Assembly (NCBI RefSeq): GCF_003315295.1
Contig: NZ_QNRI01000002.1
Location: 310,001 to 374,000, forward strand
DNA length: 64,000 bases
From: Paraliobacillus ryukyuensis
GTDB lineage: Bacteria > Bacillota > Bacilli > Bacillales > Amphibacillaceae
Reading direction: 5' to 3'
Below are positions 51,205-59,425 of the stretch, in pieces. A model generated the notes under the pieces. That model was not told the origin of the DNA, ran no database searches, and saw only the letters and a list, made by a program, of their open reading frames with translations. Position numbers and translations under genes: made by a program. Position 1 is the stretch's first letter. Each line of letters starts with the position of its first letter.

Positions 51205-52242
51205 ATGAAGTACTTAGCACTACTCATCTGCTTTATTTTAGCAATTGTTTTAACACCCTTTGTAAAGAAATTAGCCATACGCATAGGTGCGGTTGATCAA
51301 CCCAATCAACGAAAAATACATTCAAAACTAATGCCACGCTTAGGTGGTTTAGCGATATTTATAAGTTTTATGGTAGGTTTCCTTATTTTTAATCCGGATA
51401 GCCCATATTTTTGGCCAATCTTTATTGGTGCATTTTTAATAACGGCTACTGGTTTCCTAGATGATTTGTATAACCTATCAGCAAAAGTGAAATTTTTCGT
51501 TCAATTCATAGCTGCAACAATTGTTGTTTTAGGAGGAGCTCAAGTAACCTTTATTAACTTACCTTTTGGTGATACGTTGCATTTTGGTTACTTTAGCATT
51601 CCGATTACGATTATATGGATTGTGGGAGTATCAAATGCCATTAACTTTGTTGATGGTTTAGATGGACTAGCAGCGGGTGTCTCTTCAATTGCACTGCTTA
51701 CCATTTCAGGCTTAGCAGTTTCTTTAGGAGATACATTTGTTGCTTTTATAGGATTTATGTTACTAGGTAGTACTGTAGGGTTTTTATTCTATAATTTTCA
51801 TCCAGCAAAAATCTTTATGGGTGATACAGGTTCTTTATTTTTGGGATATATGATCGGGGTACTATCCATTCTTGGATTTAAAAATGCGACATTATTCTCA
51901 TTAATTGTACCGATAACCATTTTGGGTGTACCTTTATTAGATACCTTTTTCGCCATTGTCAGACGTGTAGTGAATAAAAAACCATTCTATGCGCCAGATA
52001 AATTACACCTACACCATTGTTTATTGAAACTTGGATTTGGTCATCGACAAACGGTTATATTAATTTACAGTATGAGTGCGTTATTCAGTTTAGCTGCGAT
52101 TATTTTTACTAAGTCAACGATGTGGGGTTCAACCATAACCTTATTTGCTATGTTAATTTTGATTGAGGTTGTAGTTGAAATAACTGGATTGATTAGCGAA
52201 AATTATCGACCATTGTTAAAGTTATTAGATCGGAAAAAATAA
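51205..52242 (+). CDS. tagO: Undecaprenyl-phosphate N-acetylglucosamine-1-phosphate transferase
   Basis: Starts wall teichoic acid synthesis by moving GlcNAc-1-P from UDP-GlcNAc to undecaprenyl phosphate. The 345-residue protein has about 10-11 membrane helices and the family motifs DQPNQRKIHSKLMPRLGGL, GFLDDLYNLSAK, NFVDGLDGLAAG, FMGDTGSLFLG and the HxxHH-type KLHLHHCLLKLG. GGGAGG precedes the ATG. MnaA (12.3 kb) and TagD/TagB (next, minus strand) act after it. Confidence 0.94.
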   Translation: MKYLALLICFILAIVLTPFVKKLAIRIGAVDQPNQRKIHSKLMPRLGGLAIFISFMVGFLIFNPDSPYFWPIFIGAFLITATGFLDDLYNLSAKVKFFVQFIAATIVVLGGAQVTFINLPFGDTLHFGYFSIPITIIWIVGVSNAINFVDGLDGLAAGVSSIALLTISGLAVSLGDTFVAFIGFMLLGSTVGFLFYNFHPAKIFMGDTGSLFLGYMIGVLSILGFKNATLFSLIVPITILGVPLLDTFFAIVRRVVNKKPFYAPDKLHLHHCLLKLGFGHRQTVILIYSMSALFSLAAIIFTKSTMWGSTITLFAMLILIEVVVEITGLISENYRPLLKLLDRKK

Positions 52243-52286
52243 AGAAACCTTTTCCAAGCGTTGTTGCTTTGGAAAAGGTTTCTTTT
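52241..52286. terminator. Bidirectional terminator between tagO and the tagB-like gene
   Basis: Perfect 17-bp stem AAAGAAACCTTTTCCAA / TTGGAAAAGGTTTCTTT. It overlaps the ends of both convergent genes. Confidence 0.9.
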
Positions 52287-53469
52287 AGTTATAAGCTTTT
52301 GCTTGTTTTACGGGTTGTGCATCATATATATAATGAACAATATTTTCACTTGAATTGCCTCGTGAATATTGATTCCATTGTTTCGTATATTCTTTAATTA
52401 AATTTAAATCGAATTGATTTGATTTAATGATCGAAATGATATCCTCTGTTGACAAGGCGATTGGGCCCGGCAAATTGGTTGTATACTCTTCCCAAAAACC
52501 CTGTTTCTTCGTATATTCCTCTAAATCATAAGTGAAAAAGATCATTGGTTTTTCAAGTAATGAAAATTCAAAAGGAACCGAAGAATAATCTGTAATTAGT
52601 AGATCTGCTAAAACTAATAAATGATTGATATTTTCATAGTTAGAAACGTCAATCACAAAATCAGAATAAATATTTTCATAGGTTCCTACGATTGCTGGAT
52701 GAAGACGTAATAGCAATATATATTCCTCACCTAGTTCAGCCCGCAACTTTGTTATATCTAATTGTAAATTTATATTAGATAATTCGTTATTTCGAAAAGT
52801 AGGTGCGTATAAAATTACCTTCTTTCCATCTATCATTGGAAAGAGTTTCCTGATATGATATTGTGCCTGTTGTAATGCTTGTTTATCAAAGAAAAAGTCA
52901 GTTCGTGGAATACCTGTCCGTAATATTTGACTTTCAGATAGATTAAAACTTTGACGAAAAATCCTACTCATTTTTTCCGAACCAACCACCACGTAAGAAA
53001 ATCGATCATAGACTTGCTGAAATCGTTTATTTGCTCTTGGTGTTCTTGTTGCATTCGAAGGATCCATTAAGCCAAATTGTTTAATTGCCCCTGCTGCATG
53101 CCAAAGCTGAATACATTGCACATTTTCGTTAAACTTTGTAACAGATAAAAATCCAAAGTAATTATCAATGAAAATCACTTTGGAAGTGGCAAGGTGGTAG
53201 ATCGATCGTACATAATCTACCAAATGAGTTAATTGAAATGAGAGTGTCTTTACATTATCTATAGTAGAAAAATCCATTCGACACCGTTTATCTTTCAGTA
53301 CGATTAGTTGATGATCAGAAAGTTTATTAGTTGCCTGAGCTACATGATAAATATTGTCACCAAAAGAGCTAACAAAAACCGTTTTTTTTTGCTGTGGCAA
53401 GAACTTAAAGATTGAAAAGATCATCCTGAAAAAGAAAAGGAAAACGCTTATAGCAATTTCTCTAAGCAT
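52285..53469 (-). CDS. tagB: TagB-like CDP-glycerol:polyprenol glycerophosphotransferase
   Basis: A 394-residue member of the CDP-glycerol glycerophosphotransferase family. QLWHAAGAIKQFGL (about 130-143), LYAPTFRNN, RLHP and the ITDYSSVPFEFSLLEKP donor-site motif are intact. The short single-domain form and AAGAIKQFG motif are most like the TagB primase, which adds the first glycerol phosphate to the linkage unit. An N-terminal hydrophobic helix suggests membrane association. It overlaps tagD by 8 nt, so both are co-transcribed from the minus strand. Confidence 0.82.
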   Translation of the reverse strand: MLREIAISVFLFFFRMIFSIFKFLPQQKKTVFVSSFGDNIYHVAQATNKLSDHQLIVLKDKRCRMDFSTIDNVKTLSFQLTHLVDYVRSIYHLATSKVIFIDNYFGFLSVTKFNENVQCIQLWHAAGAIKQFGLMDPSNATRTPRANKRFQQVYDRFSYVVVGSEKMSRIFRQSFNLSESQILRTGIPRTDFFFDKQALQQAQYHIRKLFPMIDGKKVILYAPTFRNNELSNINLQLDITKLRAELGEEYILLLRLHPAIVGTYENIYSDFVIDVSNYENINHLLVLADLLITDYSSVPFEFSLLEKPMIFFTYDLEEYTKKQGFWEEYTTNLPGPIALSTEDIISIIKSNQFDLNLIKEYTKQWNQYSRGNSSENIVHYIYDAQPVKQAKAYN

Positions 53470-53860
53470 TGTTTATCTTTTTCATATCATTTTTAATTTT
53501 TGTAGTCGAAATACCCACTGTTCTTGGCAGATAGATAACTTCACAATAATCATTTAAGAAATCGAATTTACCTTCCCAGTCATCTCCCATAACAAATACA
53601 TCAATATTATGGTTCACTACATCATTTATTTTTTGTTCCCATTCATGCTCAGGAATTACTTCATCCACGTAGCGAATAGCTTCTAAAATCATTTTACGAT
53701 TTTCATAGCTATGGTATGATTGTTTTCCTTTAATTGCATTAAATTCATCTGAAGAAATGGCTACTGTTAAATGATCACCCAATTCTTTAGCACGACGTAA
53801 TAAATTTATATGTCCATTATGAAGTAAATCGAATGTACCGTAAGTGATTACTTTTTTCAT
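53462..53860 (-). CDS. tagD: Glycerol-3-phosphate cytidylyltransferase
   Basis: Makes CDP-glycerol from CTP and glycerol-3-phosphate, the building block of poly(glycerol phosphate) teichoic acid. The 132-residue protein has the nucleotidyltransferase HxGH motif in GTFDLLHNGHINLLRRA and the ISTTKI C-terminal signature (RTVGISTTKIK). GGGGAGG precedes the ATG on the minus strand. It is first in the tagD-tagB operon, behind a PhoP-type box array. Confidence 0.95.
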   Translation of the reverse strand: MKKVITYGTFDLLHNGHINLLRRAKELGDHLTVAISSDEFNAIKGKQSYHSYENRKMILEAIRYVDEVIPEHEWEQKINDVVNHNIDVFVMGDDWEGKFDFLNDYCEVIYLPRTVGISTTKIKNDMKKINNA

Positions 53861-53929
53861 TATGTTTTCCTCCCCAAATGAATGTCTATTATATTTTTGT
53901 ATATTAGACTTTTATATCTAGCAAATAGT

Positions 53930-53981
53930 TTAACAAATAATATTTACGTAGGATTAACAAATAATTTACAAGACGTTAACA
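53930..53981 (-). promoter_or_regulatory. PhoP/WalR-type box array upstream of tagD
   Basis: Hexamers spaced exactly 11 bp apart on the plus strand: TTTACG 53943-53948, TTAACA 53954-53959, TTTACA 53965-53970 and TTAACA 53976-53981; another TTAACA is at 53930-53935. The repeat TT(A/T)ACA with 5-bp gaps is the B. subtilis PhoP box. Read on the minus strand, 53954-53970 (TGTAAA-N5-TGTTAA) also fits the WalR consensus. It lies 70-120 bp upstream of tagD. Nothing else is seen in the 235-bp gap. Confidence 0.6.
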
Positions 53982-54056
53982 TCACCTATTTATACATTTT
54001 AGCTGTTTTTTTAAAAAGTTACAAGTATAAATTAAGGAGAGGGAGGAAAGAATAGT

Positions 54057-54092
54057 AAAAAAGACTGCTGAGTTAAATCAGCAGTCAAAAAA
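54057..54092. terminator. Terminator after the glucosaminidase gene (bidirectional)
   Basis: Nine-bp stem GACTGCTGA / TCAGCAGTC with a 6-nt loop, flanked by A runs on the left and right, so on the minus strand it ends in T residues just after the glucosaminidase stop. Confidence 0.85.
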
Positions 54093-54095
54093 GCT

Positions 54096-56945
54096 TTATT
54101 TATAAAAAGGAATATCGTATACTAACGAATATTTTTCTAACATATTATAGAATTTTTCAATTCTACTAGTTTGTTTTACTGCCCAGCCAATATCCGTGGC
54201 ATATTGATGAGAAGCATAACCATAATTATCCATGGCATCTGGGTTCCAACGCATTTTATATAGCGTATCTTGCCCAGCGTTAATATATCTGTCAGCAATA
54301 AATTTGGCTCCACCAACAATTGCTTTTTCTGGCGAAGTCCATCCTTGCTCATAAGCAAATTTAAGACCTGCTTGATAAGGTGAGGAAGCTCCATCGGCAG
54401 CTCCAATGCCATACATATTATAGACGATCGTACCATTGTATTTATCGCCATTTGCTAAACCAGAGGTTCCATTACCAGTTTCAAGCATAGCATGTGAAAT
54501 CAAGTAAATTTCATTGATATCATAGTCTTGTCCGGCTTTAATGAAAGAAGAAGCCTTGCCAGCTAATATTCCATTTCCTTTAAGAATATTTTCATTCACT
54601 TCCTTTGCATTAAGTCCAGCAGTTTGTGATAGTTTTAAGAATTGGAAGTATTCTGTTGAACTAATATCTTCAAAGTTGTTTGGATCTAAATATCGCTCAG
54701 TTGCAGATTCTGTAGCGATAATCCAAGTGTTGAATTTGTACCAATTACCTTCAGTACCATATACAGTAATCCTGTCATTAACGTAGCGTTCATCGATTTT
54801 TCCAATCACGTCATAGCTTGTACCTGGACCACTACGCACATTCCAATTAGTTCCATCAACTCTCCAACGACCATCAACTTTTTTCAAAGCATTTTTATGC
54901 ACATACATGGTACTGTATGTTGTTTTAGGCATAGCACTCATTTGTATGTCTAAAGCTTTATCAAGAGAAATATTGTACCTTGTGATGTCATAGACACTTT
55001 CAGAAACATCACCATTCTTTATATAACCAGTTGTTGCTTTACCATTGATGTAGACTAAAGCTTCATACCAACCGGAAGTAAAGGTCTTGTACTGTAGCAC
55101 TTTTCCTTCGTTATAATTCTTTAGTATCTTAGAGCTTGTTGAAGCTTTGGTGTATATATTTGTTGGGCTTTTTAACGCAACACCTTGTAGGCTTTCCGGT
55201 GTGTCGGTAATATTCTCTACGTCATTTTTATGAATATAGCCATTGGTTGCTTTGCCGTTGATATAGACAATCGCTTCATACCAATCCGCAGAAAAGGTTT
55301 TGTAATAAAGCACAGAGCCTTGGTCATAGGACTTTAGCGAGCTTGAGTTAGTAGAAGCTTTCGAATAAACTTTGGTTGGACGCTTAGTGCCAATCCCTTT
55401 TAAAGATTGTTGTTTATCTAGTAAATTTTCCACGTCATCTTTGTAGATATAGCCTGTTGTTGCTTTGCCATTAATGTATACTAGGGCTTCGTACCAATTC
55501 GATGAAAAAGTCTTATAATAAAGCACAGAGCCTTGGTCATAGGACTTTAGCGAGCTTGAGCTAGTAGAAGCTTTCGAATAAATCTTGGTTGGACTTTTAG
55601 AGCCAATCCCTTGTAAGGATTCTTGCTTATCTAGTAAATTTTCGACGTCACGTTTATGAATATAGCCATTAGTTGCTTTTCCATTAACATAAACCAACGC
55701 TTCATACCAATCGGAAATAAAGGTTTTATAGTAAAGAATTGATCCCTCACTATACGATTTTAAAATATCGGAATTTCTTGATGTTTTCGAAAAAATCTTA
55801 GTGGAGCTCCTTGTCCCAATTCCTTGTAATGTTTCTTGATTTTCAACTGGCTGTTCGACATCACTTTTGTGAATATAACCAGTTGTTGCTTGGCCATTAA
55901 TATAAACCAGTGCTTCATACCAATCAGAAATAAAAGTTTTGTAGTAAAGGAGTTTTCCTTTTTCATAGGATTTTAACGTATGCGAACTAGTAGAAGGTTC
56001 GGCATATATGTGTGTTGGTGACTTCAACCCATAGCCTGTTAACGTTTCTGGATTTTCTACTGGTTGTTCGACATCGCTTTTGTGAATATAGCCAGTTATT
56101 GCTTGGCCATTAACATAAACCAATGCTTCATACCAATCGGAAGTAAAGGTTTTATAGTAAAGGAATGTCCCTTTATCATAGGATTTTAGTGTATTCGAGC
56201 TTGTAGAAGGCTCGGCATATATGCGTGTTGGTTCCTTCGCCCCATACCCTGTCAATGTTTTGGGATTATCTGTAGCTGTGTCTACATCATTTCTGTGAAT
56301 AAATCCTGTTGTAGATGAACCATTAACGTATACAATTGCTTCATACCAATCAGCATTTAACGTTTTATATAAAAGAATAGATCCTTTGCTATAAGACTTG
56401 ATTACCTTAGAGCCAGTGGATTGACTGGCATAAATTGGTGTGGGGTCTTTTAAAGCAACACCAGTTACCGTTTTTTGTTCTACTACGCTACTTGTAGTCA
56501 TAGAAAAGGTTGCAGCTTGTGGTTCTTCAGTAGAAGAAGTTGTTTCCTGACTATCATCAGTAGTTTCTGCATCTGAGGAAGTTGCTCCACGCTCTTGACG
56601 ATAATCATCTGCTGCTTCTAGCGAATATAATTGATCGGTAGCTACATATCCTTGATAGCTTTTTACAGCTTCTTCATCAGTGTACGTAACATGTGTCATT
56701 GCCGTGTTTTTGTCAAACGAGTCAACTAATGTTACTACAGAATCATCTGGCACATTAACAAGTACATTTTCTTGCTTGTCATCATAGAGAGGAGTTGTTT
56801 GTTCTCCACTTACGGCAAATAGGGTCATAGATTCAGGCGTCTCTGTACTTGTTTCATCTGTTGCAGCCGAAACTGTATAAGGTACTTGTTGAAAGAGTAA
56901 CAATATCGCAATTACGAGCAAACTAAGTTGTTTAAGTGTTTTCAT
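54096..56945 (-). CDS. Secreted N-acetylglucosaminidase with seven SH3-like repeats
   Basis: A 949-residue wall hydrolase: signal peptide (about 1-27), an N-terminal domain, an acidic Ser/Thr linker, seven tandem repeats of 70-71 residues, an SH3_3 domain with NVRSGPGTSYDVIGKI, and a C-terminal LytD/LytG-type glucosaminidase domain (about 785-949) with HAMLETGNGTSGLANG and YNMYGIGA. Each repeat has the frame 'LKSY..G..LYYKTF.S.WYEALVYINGKATTGYIHK.DVE'-like elements, best seen as WYEALVYINGKATTGYIHK. Such repeats usually bind wall polymers. The preceding minus-strand locus (57198-59272) is a broken paralog with the same N-terminus. The Shine-Dalgarno (GGAGG) is unusually far, 14 nt, from the ATG. 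Confidence 0.88.
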   Translation of the reverse strand: MKTLKQLSLLVIAILLLFQQVPYTVSAATDETSTETPESMTLFAVSGEQTTPLYDDKQENVLVNVPDDSVVTLVDSFDKNTAMTHVTYTDEEAVKSYQGYVATDQLYSLEAADDYRQERGATSSDAETTDDSQETTSSTEEPQAATFSMTTSSVVEQKTVTGVALKDPTPIYASQSTGSKVIKSYSKGSILLYKTLNADWYEAIVYVNGSSTTGFIHRNDVDTATDNPKTLTGYGAKEPTRIYAEPSTSSNTLKSYDKGTFLYYKTFTSDWYEALVYVNGQAITGYIHKSDVEQPVENPETLTGYGLKSPTHIYAEPSTSSHTLKSYEKGKLLYYKTFISDWYEALVYINGQATTGYIHKSDVEQPVENQETLQGIGTRSSTKIFSKTSRNSDILKSYSEGSILYYKTFISDWYEALVYVNGKATNGYIHKRDVENLLDKQESLQGIGSKSPTKIYSKASTSSSSLKSYDQGSVLYYKTFSSNWYEALVYINGKATTGYIYKDDVENLLDKQQSLKGIGTKRPTKVYSKASTNSSSLKSYDQGSVLYYKTFSADWYEAIVYINGKATNGYIHKNDVENITDTPESLQGVALKSPTNIYTKASTSSKILKNYNEGKVLQYKTFTSGWYEALVYINGKATTGYIKNGDVSESVYDITRYNISLDKALDIQMSAMPKTTYSTMYVHKNALKKVDGRWRVDGTNWNVRSGPGTSYDVIGKIDERYVNDRITVYGTEGNWYKFNTWIIATESATERYLDPNNFEDISSTEYFQFLKLSQTAGLNAKEVNENILKGNGILAGKASSFIKAGQDYDINEIYLISHAMLETGNGTSGLANGDKYNGTIVYNMYGIGAADGASSPYQAGLKFAYEQGWTSPEKAIVGGAKFIADRYINAGQDTLYKMRWNPDAMDNYGYASHQYATDIGWAVKQTSRIEKFYNMLEKYSLVYDIPFYK

Positions 56946-57159
56946 TATTTACGTCCAAGCCTCCACACTAAAATTGGGTTTCATACTATTCTCTTTGCCA
57001 TTTTAATTTGAAAGAGATTAAAAACTATCATGTATATGATCGCATGAAAGCTAAGTGTTCCCTCCTTTTCAACAAAATTTGATAGTTTCCTAGAATGTAT
57101 TATCTCAAAAAACAACAAAAAAGTTAAGCTTATATAAAACTATTTTTCAAATTTATGAA

Positions 57160-57187
57160 AAAAAGACCCTACTTTTGAAATAGGGTC
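57160..57187 (-). terminator. Terminator after the M14 peptidase pseudogene
   Basis: On the minus strand, GACCCTA-9 nt-TAGGGTC followed by TTTTTTT, starting 11 nt after the ancestral stop of the pseudogene. Confidence 0.8.
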
Positions 57188-57197
57188 AATTAATCAG

Positions 57198-59272
57198 CTA
57201 TCTATTATTTCTATTTTTATAGGCTTTTTCCGCTAATAGTAATCCAATAAAATTGTTTTGACTCTAGATGCGGTTAAAGTTACTGATTGGTATAGGTCTT
57301 TCACCAACATGAGGTGAATTTCTGGAGTGAAACCAGGTTTATTTAGAGCATCAATGACCCAGTAAGTATGTCCACCCCACTAAGAGGGTTACTGGAAGGG
57401 AAAACAAGACTGTAACCAGTTTTATTATGAATTAAATTAGCGATTTTACGATTGGTGTTGCGTTTTGTACCAGAGTTATACGCCCAATATAAATTTCCCC
57501 TGAAGAATGATAAGCTACATATGTTTTGAAATCATGACTTAACGTAAAATCATATAATGCTTTAGTCTCTGATTTAGAGAATGGGCGAACACCTTTGTAA
57601 AAGGCGTAACTTGGACTTCTTACATTGTTATTGATTGTTCTCCAACCAGAAGGATATTGACGGTTTAAGTTGAGACCTCGAGCATTTGCTTTCCATGCAC
57701 TAAAGTCTGAACTACCATTGTTCATTTTTATCAGTTCATTTTTGTTGCTAAAGCCACCTGCTCCTAGTTGGTTTAGGGTAACACCATCTGGATTTACCAT
57801 AGGTACATAATAAATAGATACTTTTGATAGTAAATCTTGTATATTATACCCATCGATACTTGATTGATTAATAAATGCTTGGCTATATTGATCAATTTGA
57901 TACATTACTAGATTGCTAGTCAACCACTCTCTGGCATGATAGGAAGCATTAATCGTAATTTTCGTATCACCGAATCCTATTTAAACAAAGGGTATCCTTC
58001 TTCTTTCAACTGAATATCCAACTGTCGAGATTAAACCTGGATAAGTTTCTTTTAATTTATTAATATTCTGGATCATTTCGGTATACGTATAAGTTTGTTT
58101 AGGGTTTACGATTGCCTGCGCTTTTAGTTTTTTGTCACTAACGTCACTTTTATGAATATATCCTGTCTTTGCTGTACCATATAACGTATACTGTTGCTTC
58201 AAACCAATTGTCTGTGTACGTTTTAAAAATTAATGTGGAACCAAAAGAATAAACTTACGAATAACCTTTAAGCTTTTTGCATTTTTAGAAAGGTCTTGAT
58301 AAACATAAGTTGTTGCGTTTAAAGCGGATCCTGTTAAAGATTTTTGTTTAGCGTCGTCATTTAACACACTATCTTTGTGAATATATCCAGTTGTTGCTTT
58401 TTTATTAAGATAAACAAATGCTTCGTACCAGTTACTTGTAAAACTTTTATAATATAAAACATCCCCTTCATTATAAGATTTTAATGTTTTAGAATGTTTG
58501 GAGGCTTTTGCGTACACGTGAGTTGGCTCTTTCTTTCCGATCCCTTTTAGTAATACTTGGTCATCTTGGGTATTTTCGACATCGGTTTTGTGAATGTAAC
58601 CAGTAGTTGCTTTTCCATTAATATAAACCAACGCTTCATACCAATCAGCATTTAACGTCTTATATAAAAGAATAGCTCCTTTGCTGTAAGACTTGATTAC
58701 CTCAGATGTTGTGGACTGACTGGCATAAATTGAAGTAGTATCTTTTAAAGCGACACCAGTTACCATTTTTTGTTCTACTACACTACTGGTAATTTCTAGT
58801 TCTTCAGGAGAAGGGGATTTTTTCTGACTGTCATCAGTAGTTTCTTCATCTGACGAAGTTGCTTCTTTCGTTGGCGTATCTAATGACTGTAAAGGGGTAG
58901 ACGGCTCTTCACTAGTGTTTGTTTCTCGTTCTTGACGATAAGCATCTGCTGCTTCTAGCGAATATAATTGAGCAGTGGCTACATATCCTTGATAGCCTGT
59001 TCATCAGTGTATGTAACATGTGTCATTGTCGAGTTTTTGTCAAACGAGTCAACTAATGTTACCGCAGAATCATCTGGTACATTAACAAGTACATTTTCTT
59101 GCTTATCGTCATAGAGAGGAGTTGTTTGTTCTCCACTTATGGCAAATAGGATCATAGATTCAGGAGTCTCTGTACTTATTTTATCTATTACAGCTGAAAC
59201 CTTATAAGGCACTTGTTGGAAGAGCAACAATTTTGCAAATACGAACAAACTAAGTTGTTTGAGTTTTTTCAT
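57198..59272 (-). pseudogene. Decayed secreted M14 (gamma-D-glutamyl-diamino acid) peptidase with SH3-like repeats
   Basis: Reading across frames restores one gene. The N-terminus (59272-58979) is nearly the same as in the adjacent glucosaminidase (FQQVPYKVSAVIDKISTETP). Three SH3-like repeats follow (58766-58120), then a zinc carboxypeptidase-type M14 domain (SYHAREWLTSNLVMYQID, VNPDGVTLNQLG, ARGLNLNRQYPSGW, YVAYHSSGEIYIG). Lesions seen: a 10-nt deletion between GCT repeats near 58985; frameshifts near 58260, 58190 and 57440 and in the last 200 bp; a nonsense TAA at 57981-57983; and a nonsense TAG in NFNRI*SQNN. The ancestral stop is at 57198. The intact enzyme would have cut peptidoglycan stem peptides, like YqgT. 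Confidence 0.85.
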
Positions 59273-59358
59273 TATTTACGTTCGAACCTCTTATGTTCTT
59301 TGCAGTATCTTTACAAATGTAATATATTTATGTTTTAAGTGGGGAGTTAAAAAGTATT

Positions 59359-59387
59359 TTGTAAACAATTAAAGCACATGATATAAT
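59359..59387 (+). promoter_or_regulatory. Candidate sigma-A promoter for the GT2-TagF operon
   Basis: TTGTAA (59359-59364) and TATAAT (59382-59387), 17 nt apart, 39 nt before the TTG start of the fusion gene. Confidence 0.5.
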
Positions 59388-59425
59388 TTATTATCGAATT
59401 AACAATGAATAAGGTGGGAAAAATA

